Source: Rheinheimera nanhaiensis E407-8 (GTDB lineage Bacteria; Pseudomonadota; Gammaproteobacteria; Enterobacterales; Alteromonadaceae). Taken from it: a stretch of 64,000 nucleotides of DNA. The notes below the pieces were generated by a model, which saw only the letters and a program-made list of their open reading frames with translations, had not been told where the DNA came from and searched no databases. The translations under genes were made by a program, and so were the position numbers. The DNA lies in assembly GCF_000296695.1 (NCBI RefSeq), contig NZ_BAFK01000003.1:62001-126000 (forward strand). Reading direction: 5' to 3'. Every line of letters starts with the position of its first letter. Within the stretch, counting starts at the first letter, position 1. Shown one piece after another: positions 1 to 9,000 of this stretch.

Positions 1-189
1 TGTTAAGGGGTTGTCGGCCAGCGCGCGCTGTGCTTTTAGCACCACGTTTTTATCGTCTATCTGGGCACCCAGGGTGCGCCTGTCGTTGGCAGAGGTGACG
101 GCCGTTGCGCCACCGGCCACTACGGCGGCAGCGCAGCCTTGTAATAAGGCCAGCATGACACAGGCACCGATAAGCTTTAGCGTATTCAT
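1..189 (-). CDS. dolP: DolP/YraP-like BON-domain outer-membrane lipoprotein (N-terminal part)
   Basis: Only the first 63 codons are inside the window; the gene runs off the left edge. The start is the ATG at 187-189, preceded on the minus strand by an AAGGAG ribosome site. The N-terminus is a lipoprotein signal peptide with a lipobox ending LLQGC, followed by an Ala/Val/Gly-rich linker and the RRTLGAQIDD segment that opens the first BON domain in DolP. In E. coli DolP is an outer-membrane lipoprotein that binds anionic phospholipid at the division site and supports envelope integrity. It overlaps the diaA stop by four bases (ATGA), and the order lpoA-yraN-diaA-dolP matches E. coli. The truncation is only the window edge. 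Confidence 0.85.
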   Translation of the reverse strand, partial: MNTLKLIGACVMLALLQGCAAAVVAGGATAVTSANDRRTLGAQIDDKNVVLKAQRALADNPLT

Positions 190-767
190 AAATCTCCTTG
201 TTGTGGAAACAACGTCATATCAATCAGTTCGCACAAGGTGTGCAATAAAAAGGTGTAACATTCAAAAATGCGTGCCCGCCGGTGTGCCGGTACTTTTAGT
301 TCAACGTCCTGCTGGTTCAGTAAGCCCGACAGCTCACCGCTGCCATCTACGGTGAGCGCAATAATTTTCATATCGTTGGTCAGTGCTGCTTCGACTGCTT
401 TTATCAGGCTGGGTTCACTGCCACTGCTGGAGACTACCAGTAACACGTCCTGGCTTTGGCCCAGCGCCTTAATTTGCCGTGCCAGATAGTCTTGCTGATG
501 ACTATGCTGCAGGCTGTTATTCTGGTTACACAGGGCCAGCGCCGGCAAGCAGGGCCGCTCGGTTTCAAACTGGTCTAGCAACAGCTGACAAAAATGGCTG
601 GCCAGCGCACTGGTAGCCCCTTCGCCAACGCAAATCACTTTGCCGCCGCTAACCAGGTTATTCACAATCACAAAGGCGGCGTTTTCCAGCGGGCCAGACA
701 GGCTTTCACCTGCGGCGATCATGGTTTGAATATTTTCACTAAAAAGCTGACGAATATGCTCTTGCAT
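186..767 (-). CDS. diaA: DnaA initiator-associating protein DiaA (SIS domain)
   Basis: The 193-residue protein is one SIS (sugar isomerase) fold, with the conserved stretch GGKVICVGEGATSALA near residue 41 and LLVVSSSGSEPSLIKA near residue 109. In E. coli DiaA is a homotetramer that binds DnaA and promotes ordered assembly on oriC. The related GmhA (sedoheptulose-7-phosphate isomerase) is the main alternative, but the position between yraN and dolP is that of diaA. Length matches the E. coli protein (196 aa). It sits 36 bases after yraN and overlaps dolP by four bases, so it is probably co-transcribed with both. Confidence 0.88.
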   Translation of the reverse strand: MQEHIRQLFSENIQTMIAAGESLSGPLENAAFVIVNNLVSGGKVICVGEGATSALASHFCQLLLDQFETERPCLPALALCNQNNSLQHSHQQDYLARQIKALGQSQDVLLVVSSSGSEPSLIKAVEAALTNDMKIIALTVDGSGELSGLLNQQDVELKVPAHRRARIFECYTFLLHTLCELIDMTLFPQQGDL

Positions 768-803
768 CAGGCTGTCCTGCGTAAGCGGGTTAGTATGGCC
801 AGT

Positions 804-1151
804 TTACTGGCCAATGGCATTTTTAACCCAGTGATACTGAAACGGCGGCTGCCCCTCTATCGCCAGCACATCCAGCCGGCACGGCTGATCTGACAACCGG
901 TGTTGCTGCAGATACCAGCGGCTGGCCCGCAGCAACTTTTGCTGCTTGCTGTAAGTGACTGCCGCCATGGCCCCACCAAAGGCGGCACTGGCGCGGTATT
1001 TTACCTCGACAAACACCAGGGTGTCGCCCTCGCGCATAATAAGGTCTATTTCACCGGCTTTACACTGAAAATTGCTGCTAATTAACCGCAGGCCCTGCTG
1101 TTGCAGGTAGTCGGCAGCCAGCTGCTCATAGTGTTGGCCTAAGTTGTTCAT
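804..1151 (-). CDS. yraN: YraN family protein (UPF0102), nuclease-like fold
   Basis: This 115-residue protein begins with the family signature NLGQHYEQLAADYLQQQG and continues with AGEIDLIMREGDTLVFVEVKYR. The E-I-D...F-V-E-V-K arrangement is that of restriction-endonuclease/Holliday-junction-resolvase-like folds, where these acidic residues and the lysine would bind metal. The biochemical role of UPF0102 proteins is not settled, so no reaction is claimed. It lies 20 bases after the lpoA stop in the conserved lpoA-yraN-diaA-dolP run. Confidence 0.88.
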   Translation of the reverse strand: MNNLGQHYEQLAADYLQQQGLRLISSNFQCKAGEIDLIMREGDTLVFVEVKYRASAAFGGAMAAVTYSKQQKLLRASRWYLQQHRLSDQPCRLDVLAIEGQPPFQYHWVKNAIGQ

Positions 1152-1171
1152 AATGACTTATTCATTTTCGC

Positions 1172-3022
1172 TTAGGGTTCCTGCAATGGAATTAAGCGGT
1201 TATTGCGATAGGCTGCCCAGCTGAGCTGCCGTACCAGGCTACCGCTGGCATCCAGTTGTAGCCGGCCGGTCAGGCCATAAAACACGGTAGCCGGCAGTTG
1301 CTGCTGCTGGCGCAGGCTGCCCACCAGATTGTAAGCATCCACGCCCATGGCGAATAAGCGCTGCAGGGTTTCATCCTGCTCGGCAAACAGCTGCTGATAT
1401 TGCTCACGTAGCGCCCGACTATTTTGCTCGGCCAGCATCCACGGCATTTCGGTAAAGGTTAAACCGTTTAAGTCGCGTAAATCGGTGCTGTCCAGGCTGG
1501 TACTGTGGCTGCGTGAGCTGGCATACAGCGGCAACCGCGGTGCTGTCTGGCTTACCGATACATCGACAAAGGGCTTAAACAAACGGGTTTGTACCGGATC
1601 GGCCAGCAGATAAATAGCGTCTATATCCAGCCGGCTATGCGGGTCGGCTTCCAGTTTGTCCGGGATCAGGTTATTTAGCTGTTTGATCCGCTCACGGCTT
1701 TTATCGGTTTCCAGCAACTGGCTGATTAACTGCTCAAGCTCGGCCTTATTGCCAAACTGATGCAGCTCAGGTGCGCTATGCCCCAGAGCTTGCCAGTGCG
1801 CGGCAAAACGCTGCTGCATACGCAGCGCAATATTGGTGTTGGTGCTAATCACTACCGGGCGCTGATAATTTTTTTGCGCAAATAGCTGGGCCATTTGGGC
1901 GGCTTCATCTTCCATGCTAAGGGCAAAATAAAATTGCTCGGCTTTGGCTGGCACGGCTGGCTCTTTACTGTTTAAAAACAGTGTTGGCCAGCGCCAGTTG
2001 TCGTCCTGGCTTATCCGGTCAACCTGGGGTTTTAGCAAAGGCCCGATGACAAAGTCGGCGCCGGAGAGACGCACCTGCTCAGCCAGCACTTCGTTCGGCT
2101 GCTGGCTGTCGATAAACACCAACCCGGCGGCTTGCTGGGCGCTGGCAGCGGCTAAAATGCCATACTGAATGGCCTGCGCATGCTGGCGAAACTGCCCGCT
2201 AAGGGGCAGCAGCACGGCAATACGCTGTGGCTGGTAAGGTGTCAGGTTAAGTAACTGGCTAAGGGCCGCCGGCAGTGTCAGCCGGCTGCTGAGTTGCACA
2301 TAACGGCGCTGCCAGTCGGCAAAGGCTTGCTGCAAGGCATCGGGCTTACCGATATAACGGCGGCTCAGCTGCGCTAGCTCTAACCAGCCCAATGTGGCCT
2401 GACTTGCGCCGGTGCGCAGGCTCTGCAGCTGGCTGTCAGTCAGTGCAGACAGGCTCTGCCAGAGTAAATCCGGGTATTGCGGATAGCGCTGGGCGCCGGT
2501 ATCCAGCGCATCCAGCTGCAGCAGGTAACGGCTGGCTTGCAAATAACGCTGCTGGGCTAACTGGTAACCGCCGGCCAGCCAGACAAATTCGGCCTGATCG
2601 GCCTGTGGCAGGGTTGGCACCTTGGTTTGCTCCAGTAAGGCACTGATACTGTGCTGCTGTTGGGTAGCCAGATAGGCTTTTAACAGCACTAAGGTGTTTT
2701 GCTGCACTATCATCGGGTAGCGGCTGTTTTTCAGGTTTTCGCTAATGGCCAGCGCCAGCAGATAATCCTGCTCTTGCAGCGCCTGCCGTGCGGCTTTTAA
2801 CAGCTGATAATGCCTGGCTTCCTGCTGATAATTGCCCGCGAGTTGATACAGTTGCCGCGCCGTTTGTTGGCTGTCGTCAACCTTGCTGAGCGGCTTATCA
2901 GGCAAAGACACTGATGTACTGGTGTCAGGTGCCGGGCGCTGGGCACAGCTGGCAAGCAGTGCGCCGGCGGCGAGAAATAACAGGGGCTTTAATTTGCTGG
3001 AAGTCACAATGCGCAGTACCAT
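1172..3022 (-). CDS. lpoA: Penicillin-binding protein activator LpoA
   Basis: LpoA is an outer-membrane lipoprotein that reaches through the periplasm and activates PBP1a. The ATG at 3022 gives a clean lipoprotein signal peptide ending in the lipobox ALLASC. A longer reading frame opens with TTG at 3070, but that would put the start 26 bases from the divergent rsmI start and add residues before the signal peptide, so I prefer 3022; the ribosome site is weak. An N-terminal helical TPR-like region (to about residue 250) is followed by the C-terminal periplasmic-binding-protein-like domain that starts at PYQPQRIAVLLPLSGQF and contains GPLLKPQVDRI. The protein is about 616 residues, close to family size, and divergent from rsmI as in E. 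coli. Confidence 0.9.
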   Translation of the reverse strand: MVLRIVTSSKLKPLLFLAAGALLASCAQRPAPDTSTSVSLPDKPLSKVDDSQQTARQLYQLAGNYQQEARHYQLLKAARQALQEQDYLLALAISENLKNSRYPMIVQQNTLVLLKAYLATQQQHSISALLEQTKVPTLPQADQAEFVWLAGGYQLAQQRYLQASRYLLQLDALDTGAQRYPQYPDLLWQSLSALTDSQLQSLRTGASQATLGWLELAQLSRRYIGKPDALQQAFADWQRRYVQLSSRLTLPAALSQLLNLTPYQPQRIAVLLPLSGQFRQHAQAIQYGILAAASAQQAAGLVFIDSQQPNEVLAEQVRLSGADFVIGPLLKPQVDRISQDDNWRWPTLFLNSKEPAVPAKAEQFYFALSMEDEAAQMAQLFAQKNYQRPVVISTNTNIALRMQQRFAAHWQALGHSAPELHQFGNKAELEQLISQLLETDKSRERIKQLNNLIPDKLEADPHSRLDIDAIYLLADPVQTRLFKPFVDVSVSQTAPRLPLYASSRSHSTSLDSTDLRDLNGLTFTEMPWMLAEQNSRALREQYQQLFAEQDETLQRLFAMGVDAYNLVGSLRQQQQLPATVFYGLTGRLQLDASGSLVRQLSWAAYRNNRLIPLQEP

Positions 3023-3095
3023 AGCCGGAAATATGGGTCTTATCTTACTGAGACTGCCACCTAAGCTCAAATAAATAGCGTGTGTAAATCACAGA

Positions 3096-3947
3096 ATGGC
3101 AAAACAGAACGGTTTTTTATACGTAGTCGCCACCCCGATTGGCAATTTAGACGATATTAGCCAGCGGGCTATTACTACATTACAGCAGGTTGACTGGATA
3201 GCGGCAGAAGACACCCGCCACACCGGCCGGCTGTTGTCGCATTTGGGCATTAGCGCCAAAACTATCGCGCTGCACGATCACAACGAAAAGCAGCGCGCCG
3301 CCAGTATTATCCAAAAATGCCTGGCTGGGGAACATGTGGCGTTGGTGTCGGATGCCGGCACCCCACTGATCAGCGACCCCGGCTACAGCCTGGTGCGCCA
3401 ATGCCGCGACGCTGGCGTGCGGGTAATTCCTGTTCCGGGGCCCTGTGCCCTGATCACGGCCTTATGTGCGGCAGGTTTGCCGACCGACAAGTTTCACTTT
3501 ATCGGTTTTTTACTGCCGAAAAGCCAGCAGCGGCAAAACCAGTTAGCTGAAGTGCCGGCCGGTGTGGGCACTATTATTTGCTACGACACGGCGCGGCGCA
3601 TTAAAGACAGCCTGCAGGACGTAGCTGCGGTATTTGGCGATGCGCGCGAGTTGGTACTGGCCAAAGAGCTGACCAAAACCTTCGAACATCTGGAATACGG
3701 CACCGCCACGCAAATCAGTGCCTGGCTAGAGGCTGACCCACAGCGCTGTCAGGGCGAAATGGTGCTGATGATAGCCCCCACACCCAAAGCAGAAAGCGAC
3801 ATCAGCGAGGCGGAGCTTAGCACGCTGAAGTTATTACTGACTGAGCTGCCGTTAAAAAAAGCGGCGGCGTTAACCGCACAAATCCATGGCGGCAAGAAAA
3901 ACGCCTTATATAAAGTGGCATTGCAATTAACTGGTGAAACCGAGTAA
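3096..3947 (+). CDS. rsmI: 16S rRNA 2'-O-ribose C1402 methyltransferase RsmI
   Basis: RsmI methylates the 2'-OH of C1402 in the 16S rRNA decoding centre using S-adenosylmethionine. The 283-residue protein has the tetrapyrrole-methylase fold, with the opening signature VVATPIGNLDDIS, the E-D-T-R-H segment (AAEDTRHTGRLL), the SAM loop VSDAGTPLISDPGY and the PGPCALITALCAAGLP motif. Length matches E. coli (286 aa). It is divergent from lpoA. Its last codons overlap the promoter region of the RNase P RNA gene that follows 19 bases after the stop. Confidence 0.95.
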   Translation: MAKQNGFLYVVATPIGNLDDISQRAITTLQQVDWIAAEDTRHTGRLLSHLGISAKTIALHDHNEKQRAASIIQKCLAGEHVALVSDAGTPLISDPGYSLVRQCRDAGVRVIPVPGPCALITALCAAGLPTDKFHFIGFLLPKSQQRQNQLAEVPAGVGTIICYDTARRIKDSLQDVAAVFGDARELVLAKELTKTFEHLEYGTATQISAWLEADPQRCQGEMVLMIAPTPKAESDISEAELSTLKLLLTELPLKKAAALTAQIHGGKKNALYKVALQLTGETE

Positions 3948-3959
3948 AACCGGTATAAT
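3931..3959 (+). promoter_or_regulatory. Probable promoter of rnpB
   Basis: A perfect TATAAT -10 lies at 3954-3959, seven bases before the inferred 5' end of the RNase P RNA, followed by a GC-rich discriminator (GCGCTC) of the kind seen at growth-rate-controlled stable-RNA promoters. The -35 at the right spacing (3931-3936, CTGGTG) is a poor match, so the call rests on the -10 and its position. Confidence 0.55.
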
Positions 3960-3966
3960 TGCGCTC

Positions 3967-4333
<367 letters not shown>

Positions 4334-4345
4334 AACAAACAACAG

Positions 4346-4383
4346 AAAAACCGCAGCTGTAACAGGCTGCGGTTTTTTGTTTT
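4346..4383 (+). terminator. Rho-independent terminator of rnpB
   Basis: The seven-base stem CCGCAGC (4351-4357) pairs with GCTGCGG (4366-4372) around an eight-base loop and is followed by TTTTTTGTTTTTTG. It lies 13 bases after the P1 helix of the RNase P RNA. Confidence 0.9.
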
Positions 4384-4430
4384 TTGCTCTGTGCTGCGCC
4401 ACAAGGAATTGGTGCAGAACAACGGCGCAG

Positions 4431-4453
4431 AAAAAAGCCCGCACAGGGCGGGC
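4431..4453 (-). terminator. Rho-independent terminator of the TonB-dependent receptor gene
   Basis: Read on the minus strand, a GCCCGC/GCGGGC hairpin (4437-4442 with 4448-4453, short loop) is followed by six T residues (4431-4436). It lies about 40 bases after the receptor stop codon. Confidence 0.85.
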
Positions 4454-4493
4454 AGAAAATTACCAGGAACAGCCGAATAACTAGGATACAGAG

Positions 4494-7340
4494 TTACATA
4501 AACTTATATTCCAGTAACAGGGTATAAGCCCGGCCACGCGGATCTGCTACACGAGGTTCCCAGGCGGCACCGGCAGCAAAGTCGTTTTGGTGCGCGGTAA
4601 ACGGTGGGTCTTCATCAAACAGATTTTTGATACCAAAGGTCAGTCTCATATTATCAATACCGGCATAACTGACGCTGTAGTTATAGGTAATGTATTCATC
4701 GACATTCGGGTTCCATTGTGACGGAATATAGGTTTCGTTACGCACACTGACCGGTAATTCATCTTTGTAGCCATCACGGTACAGCTGTGTCAGGCTGTGG
4801 CTCCAGTCGCCATGTACGTAGCTGAAGTTAAGGGTGTGCTTCCATTTAATCGGCAGGTTGTAGTAACGCACGTACTCGCCAACTAAGTTTTCGCTGTAAG
4901 GTAAGCTGTCTAAGCCTTTGGTTTTAAAGGTATCGATATAACTGGCGTTCAGGTTAATTTTCCAGGCGCCGCCGGCCAGCTCGCCTGTCAGGTTCATGTC
5001 CAGCTCAATACCCTGGGTTAATGAACCGCCAGAGTTGATATAACGCCGGTCAATCGCCACCACTTCACCCTGCGCATTACGGATCCAGTTGGCAGTGAAT
5101 AAATCGTAGTTGTCGATCAGCACCTCGCGCGGTGCAGAGCGGATAGTGTCGGTACGCTCAATCTCCCACCAGTCCAGACTAAAGTTAAAGTAATCGGTAG
5201 GGACGACAACGACACCGAAGCTTTTTTGCTCTGACTCTTCCGGTGCTAAGTCGGGTTTACCACCAAATAATTCAACCGGTTGGATGCGCTCACAGCCAGC
5301 AACATTTTCATCAGCAACACCACCGGGGCAGCTTTCTGGGTCTGCCAGATCCAGGCCGGTGTACTGTAACTCGGTGATGCCGTTAAACAGCTGATTAAAA
5401 GACGGCACCTTAAAACCGGTACTAAAGGCACCACGCAGCATCAGTTGCTCCAGTGGTTTGTAGCTAAATGACACTTTAGGGTTGGTGGTGCTGCCAAAAC
5501 CGTCGTATTTGTCGTAGCGTCCGGCCAGGGTAACTTCCAGCTCGTCGGTTACTGGCAGATAAAACTCCGCAAACACCGCTTTGATATCGCGGCTGACTTT
5601 ATCCAGTACGTTGGCGTTATCAAAGGGCGCTAAAAATACCGGCCGCATCTCGGCGCGTTCATCACCATTAAACTTAAACTCTTCACGGCGTAAATCGGCA
5701 CCCAGTGCCATCATTATTTCGCCACCGGGCAGTTCGAAGCCCACTTCACCGGATACGGTCGCGTCCAGCTGCGTCATAATAGACTCGCCACCATAGAGGG
5801 TAACCCCGCGGGCAGAGGCAGACGCTAATGCTGCCAGGCCGGCGGCACTCTGGCTTTGGCCGGGTAACAAGAAGGGGTTTAAATCACCGCTACCCAGCGC
5901 TACCTGCAGCGCATCGGTAAAGTAATAACCATCGCCTAATACCGAGTCAGATTCACTGGATGCGCGCGATAAGCCAACATTGTAGTCCCAGTTTGCGATA
6001 ACACCTTCAAAAGCGGCTAAAAAGCGGTATGCCTTGGTGGTGGTGTCAATTTCACGGCCGCCACAGGCAATACAGCGCCAGCGGTACGCAATACGCTCGC
6101 CATAATTTAACTGATCTTCGCCAAAATAGTCGGCCAACGCGTTATATATAAGATCATAAGACTCGCCGGTGCTGGGATACCAGGTAGCGGGGCCAAAGGT
6201 TGAACTGGGTGAAATCTGGTAAGGTTCAAAGGCTTTACTGACATCCACTTCAGAGGCAACAAACTCCAGCGTGGCCATATGCTCTTCTGCCAGTTTGAAG
6301 CTGGCGCGGCCGATAAAGTCGATGCTTTCCTGCGGCTGCTGAATACGTGCCGCTGCCGGGTAGTCCCAGGCACAGGCATAACGCGACGACTCTGAGCTCC
6401 ATAATCTTTGATCATAAGGCCCCATCATATCGCCACCGGTTTCACAACCAGCTGCGCCTGGCAAGTCAAGAATATTCACTGCAATAATCGACTGGCCATC
6501 GAGCGGGTCAACCAGGCCAGTGCCTATCAGGTTGGCTTCGGTAGCGCCGCGGTTAAATACTGTGGCAAAAGGTGTGCCCCGGGTGTCGGGCGATAAGCCT
6601 CGCTCGGGCTGAAAGGTATTGGAAAAATCACGGTCGGTGCCCTTTAACACTTCGTTCTTTTTAAACGACAGCGTAGCAAAGGCGTTCCAGCCGTCTTTGT
6701 TAATGTCGCCGGTACCAAACAGGATATTACCGCGGTATATATTGCCGCCACCGGCCTCGGTATGGTCGACAAAAGCCGACACTTCGGCGCCGGTGTAGTC
6801 GCGTTTGGTAATAAAGTTAATGACGCCGCCAATCGCATCGGTACCGTACACGGCGGAGGCACCGTCACGTAAAACTTCCACCCGCTCCAGTGCGGCAAAA
6901 GGGATAGAGTTCAGGTCAACCGCGCGGCCTTTTAAGCCGTGCGTAGCTACCCGGCGGCCATTGAGTAACACTAGCGTGGCATCAGCACCCTGGCCGCGCA
7001 GGTTAGCGCCCGATACGCCGTTATTGCCGCGTTGTTCCTCAGAGACAATACCGCCGTTACTGGCCAGGTTGTCTGATGAGTTACCGGCAATGTTCATTTG
7101 CAGTAATAATTGCTCGGCGGAAGTAATACCGGCGGCATCAATATCGGCTTTGCTAAACACTGTAATAGGCAGTGCACCTTCCAGTGCTGTGCGCTTAATA
7201 CTGGAGCCGGTAACCCGGATCCGTTCAACTTTGCTGTCGGCCTGCATCGTATCGCTTGCTGCTGCAGTGTCCTGGGCCAGCGCATGGCTGCTCAGGCCAG
7301 CAAGGGTAAGGGCCTGAATAAGCTTATTCAACTTCATCAC
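4494..7340 (-). CDS. TonB-dependent outer-membrane receptor, substrate unknown (murein peptides proposed)
   Basis: This 948-residue protein has a signal peptide ending SHALAQD, a TonB-box-like segment (VERIRVTGSSIKR) near residue 38, a plug domain (SAEQLLLQM, GANLRGQGADATLVLLNGRRV, VEVLRDGASAVYGTDAIGGVINFITKR) and a long beta-barrel ending LLLEYKFM. Such receptors use TonB energy to import scarce ligands across the outer membrane. The plug style is the large one common in Alteromonadales, often used for peptides or glycans; no siderophore gene lies nearby. It is divergent from an NlpC/P60 peptidase and epimerase gene and shares their intergenic inverted repeat, so I infer, without proof, a murein-peptide ligand. 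The start is ATG preceded by AGGAG; the next codon is also ATG. Confidence 0.9.
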   Translation of the reverse strand: MMKLNKLIQALTLAGLSSHALAQDTAAASDTMQADSKVERIRVTGSSIKRTALEGALPITVFSKADIDAAGITSAEQLLLQMNIAGNSSDNLASNGGIVSEEQRGNNGVSGANLRGQGADATLVLLNGRRVATHGLKGRAVDLNSIPFAALERVEVLRDGASAVYGTDAIGGVINFITKRDYTGAEVSAFVDHTEAGGGNIYRGNILFGTGDINKDGWNAFATLSFKKNEVLKGTDRDFSNTFQPERGLSPDTRGTPFATVFNRGATEANLIGTGLVDPLDGQSIIAVNILDLPGAAGCETGGDMMGPYDQRLWSSESSRYACAWDYPAAARIQQPQESIDFIGRASFKLAEEHMATLEFVASEVDVSKAFEPYQISPSSTFGPATWYPSTGESYDLIYNALADYFGEDQLNYGERIAYRWRCIACGGREIDTTTKAYRFLAAFEGVIANWDYNVGLSRASSESDSVLGDGYYFTDALQVALGSGDLNPFLLPGQSQSAAGLAALASASARGVTLYGGESIMTQLDATVSGEVGFELPGGEIMMALGADLRREEFKFNGDERAEMRPVFLAPFDNANVLDKVSRDIKAVFAEFYLPVTDELEVTLAGRYDKYDGFGSTTNPKVSFSYKPLEQLMLRGAFSTGFKVPSFNQLFNGITELQYTGLDLADPESCPGGVADENVAGCERIQPVELFGGKPDLAPEESEQKSFGVVVVPTDYFNFSLDWWEIERTDTIRSAPREVLIDNYDLFTANWIRNAQGEVVAIDRRYINSGGSLTQGIELDMNLTGELAGGAWKINLNASYIDTFKTKGLDSLPYSENLVGEYVRYYNLPIKWKHTLNFSYVHGDWSHSLTQLYRDGYKDELPVSVRNETYIPSQWNPNVDEYITYNYSVSYAGIDNMRLTFGIKNLFDEDPPFTAHQNDFAAGAAWEPRVADPRGRAYTLLLEYKFM

Positions 7341-7414
7341 TTTCTCCTGGAGTTGCGTTGTTCTGTTTTTATAGTGCTATCCGTTACCCGGGTCTGAGTG
7401 CCCGTTTTATCGCC

Positions 7415-7440
7415 TGTGCAAAACGTTTAATTTCTGCACA
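7415..7440. repeat. Inverted repeat TGTGCA-N14-TGCACA upstream of the receptor gene
   Basis: Two perfect six-base arms (7415-7420 and 7435-7440) flank 14 bases in the divergent region, about 75-100 bases upstream of the receptor start. The spacing is too long for a CRP site. It may be a second operator for the receptor or a chance palindrome. Confidence 0.3.
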
Positions 7441-7501
7441 AAATTAACATAGCAATATTTCTTTCCTTTTGAAAATAAATTATGCTGATTTTTGTAAATA
7501 G

Positions 7502-7531
7502 TTGGAATATTTCATTCCTTGGCGCTATCGT
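7502..7531 (+). promoter_or_regulatory. Candidate promoter of the NlpC/P60-epimerase operon with RpiR-type operator
   Basis: An inverted repeat GGAAT-ATTTC-ATTCC occupies 7504-7518. It overlaps a candidate -35 TTGGAA (7502-7507), which is followed after 18 bases by TATCGT (7526-7531), placing the start about 20 bases before the NlpC/P60 GTG. A closely related repeat (GAATAA-T-TTATTC) lies in the promoter spacer of the RpiR-family gene at 11011-11023. The match between two promoters of one locus is seen in the sequence; that it is the regulator's operator is inference. Confidence 0.5.
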
Positions 7532-7558
7532 TGCTAGTAAATAAAGGCTGATCAACCT

Positions 7559-8989
7559 GTGAGAAATAGCGTGCAGATAAGGGCTTACAAAAGCAGGAGC
7601 TGGTTTAGCGTAGTACTGCTGCTATTAAGTAGTGGCTTGCTAAAGCCAGCCATTGCGGCCAGTGAAGATAGCCTTAATATTAGGTTTAAAACAGACGTGC
7701 CATTTGTACAACCAGAGCAGTTACAGCTGCAGTTTTGGCAGCAAAGGCTAAGCCAGGGCGACCGGCTGTTACTCACAACGGCACAAATTGCCGAACGTAA
7801 CCGGCAAACCTTTGCGCTGCAGAAGGAACTGCAGCCGTTAAGTGCACTGCCAGGCCAGTATTCTGCCGATGAGCTGACGGCGATTATCGATAACGTCAGT
7901 AAGATCCCGTCAAGCCCACGCTTTTACACCAACGGCACCGCGCTTAGCGCAGCAGATTGGCAGCGTTATCAGGTGCTGCTGGGTAAAGATCGCGTAAAAG
8001 AGACCAATCCGGTCGCTTTTGCGCTTATCGTAAAGCGCACGGCGCTGCGCGCCTTTCCGACGCTGGATAGGGTCGTTAACGAGCAGGGCAATGCTGATCT
8101 GGATCGTTTTGCCGAAACTGCCTTATTTGTCGCCGAGCCGGTGGCGGTGTTGCACCAAAGCCGTGATAAGGCCTGGCTGCTGGTACAAAGCTTTAATTAC
8201 ACCGGCTGGGTGCAGGCGGCAGATGTGGCCATCGGCAGCCGTGAGCAGGTGCTTAGCTATGCTGAGCAGGAACCGTTTTTAGTCATTACCGCAGCCAAAG
8301 CGCATACCGCTTACACGCCTGCACAGCCCGCTTTATCAGAACTACAACTGGACATGGGCGTGCGGCTACCGCTAATAAGTGCCGCCGACACCGGTTTTAA
8401 TGTGCATGGCCAAAACCCGCTGGCCAGTTATATAGTGCAATTACCGCAGCGGCTTAACGATGGCCGCTTGCATTTTCTGCCGGCGCTGCTGCCGCTTAGC
8501 AGCGATGTCAGTATTGGCTATTTGCCTTTTACCGAACGAAACCTGTTAAGCCAGGCCTTTAAGTTTTTGGGCGAGCGTTACGGCTGGGGTCATGATTATA
8601 ACGGCCGTGACTGTACCGGTTTTATCTCAGAGGTGTTTCGCAGCTTTGGTTTGCTAATGCCGCGTAACTCCTCTCAGCAGGGCATGGGCAACTACGGCAC
8701 CAACCTAAGGTTTAATCAGCACAGCAGCCAGGCTGAAAAGTTACAGGCGTTAGCGCAGGCCAGGGTGGGAGATTTGTTGTATTTTCCCGGTCATGTGTCG
8801 ATGTTTATCGGCAGGGTGCAGCAGCAGCCGTTTATGATCCACTCGGTCAATACGCTGATTTACCCTACCGATGCCGGCCTGTATCAGGGTACCTTAAACG
8901 GCGTGGTGGTCACCCCATTAATGCCACTGCATAACAATACCGAACATGCTTATCTTGAGGCGTTGTATGCCATTAAATCACTGCGTTAA
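7559..8989 (+). CDS. Secreted SH3-type NlpC/P60 (C40) cysteine peptidase, probable gamma-D-glutamyl-diamino acid endopeptidase
   Basis: The 476-residue protein starts at GTG (a second in-frame GTG is at 7571) and has a Sec signal peptide ending KPAIAA, so it acts in the periplasm or outside. An N-terminal stabilising region and two SH3-like segments (FPTLDRVVN...; PLISAADTGFNV...) precede the C-terminal NlpC/P60 domain. The catalytic residues are visible: Cys352 in GRDCTGFISEVF, His412 in GHVSMFIG and His428 in MIHSVN. This architecture resembles YkfC-type enzymes that cut gamma-D-Glu-diamino acid bonds in murein peptides, releasing L-Ala-D-Glu. That is the substrate of the epimerase encoded 11 bases downstream, which strengthens the assignment. 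Confidence 0.85.
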   Translation: MRNSVQIRAYKSRSWFSVVLLLLSSGLLKPAIAASEDSLNIRFKTDVPFVQPEQLQLQFWQQRLSQGDRLLLTTAQIAERNRQTFALQKELQPLSALPGQYSADELTAIIDNVSKIPSSPRFYTNGTALSAADWQRYQVLLGKDRVKETNPVAFALIVKRTALRAFPTLDRVVNEQGNADLDRFAETALFVAEPVAVLHQSRDKAWLLVQSFNYTGWVQAADVAIGSREQVLSYAEQEPFLVITAAKAHTAYTPAQPALSELQLDMGVRLPLISAADTGFNVHGQNPLASYIVQLPQRLNDGRLHFLPALLPLSSDVSIGYLPFTERNLLSQAFKFLGERYGWGHDYNGRDCTGFISEVFRSFGLLMPRNSSQQGMGNYGTNLRFNQHSSQAEKLQALAQARVGDLLYFPGHVSMFIGRVQQQPFMIHSVNTLIYPTDAGLYQGTLNGVVVTPLMPLHNNTEHAYLEALYAIKSLR

Positions 8990-9000
8990 CCGAGGCGACT

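Noticed and set aside
3023-3070. Longer lpoA reading frame beginning with TTG at 3070
   Set aside because: It puts 16 residues before the signal peptide and leaves almost no room for divergent promoters with rsmI.
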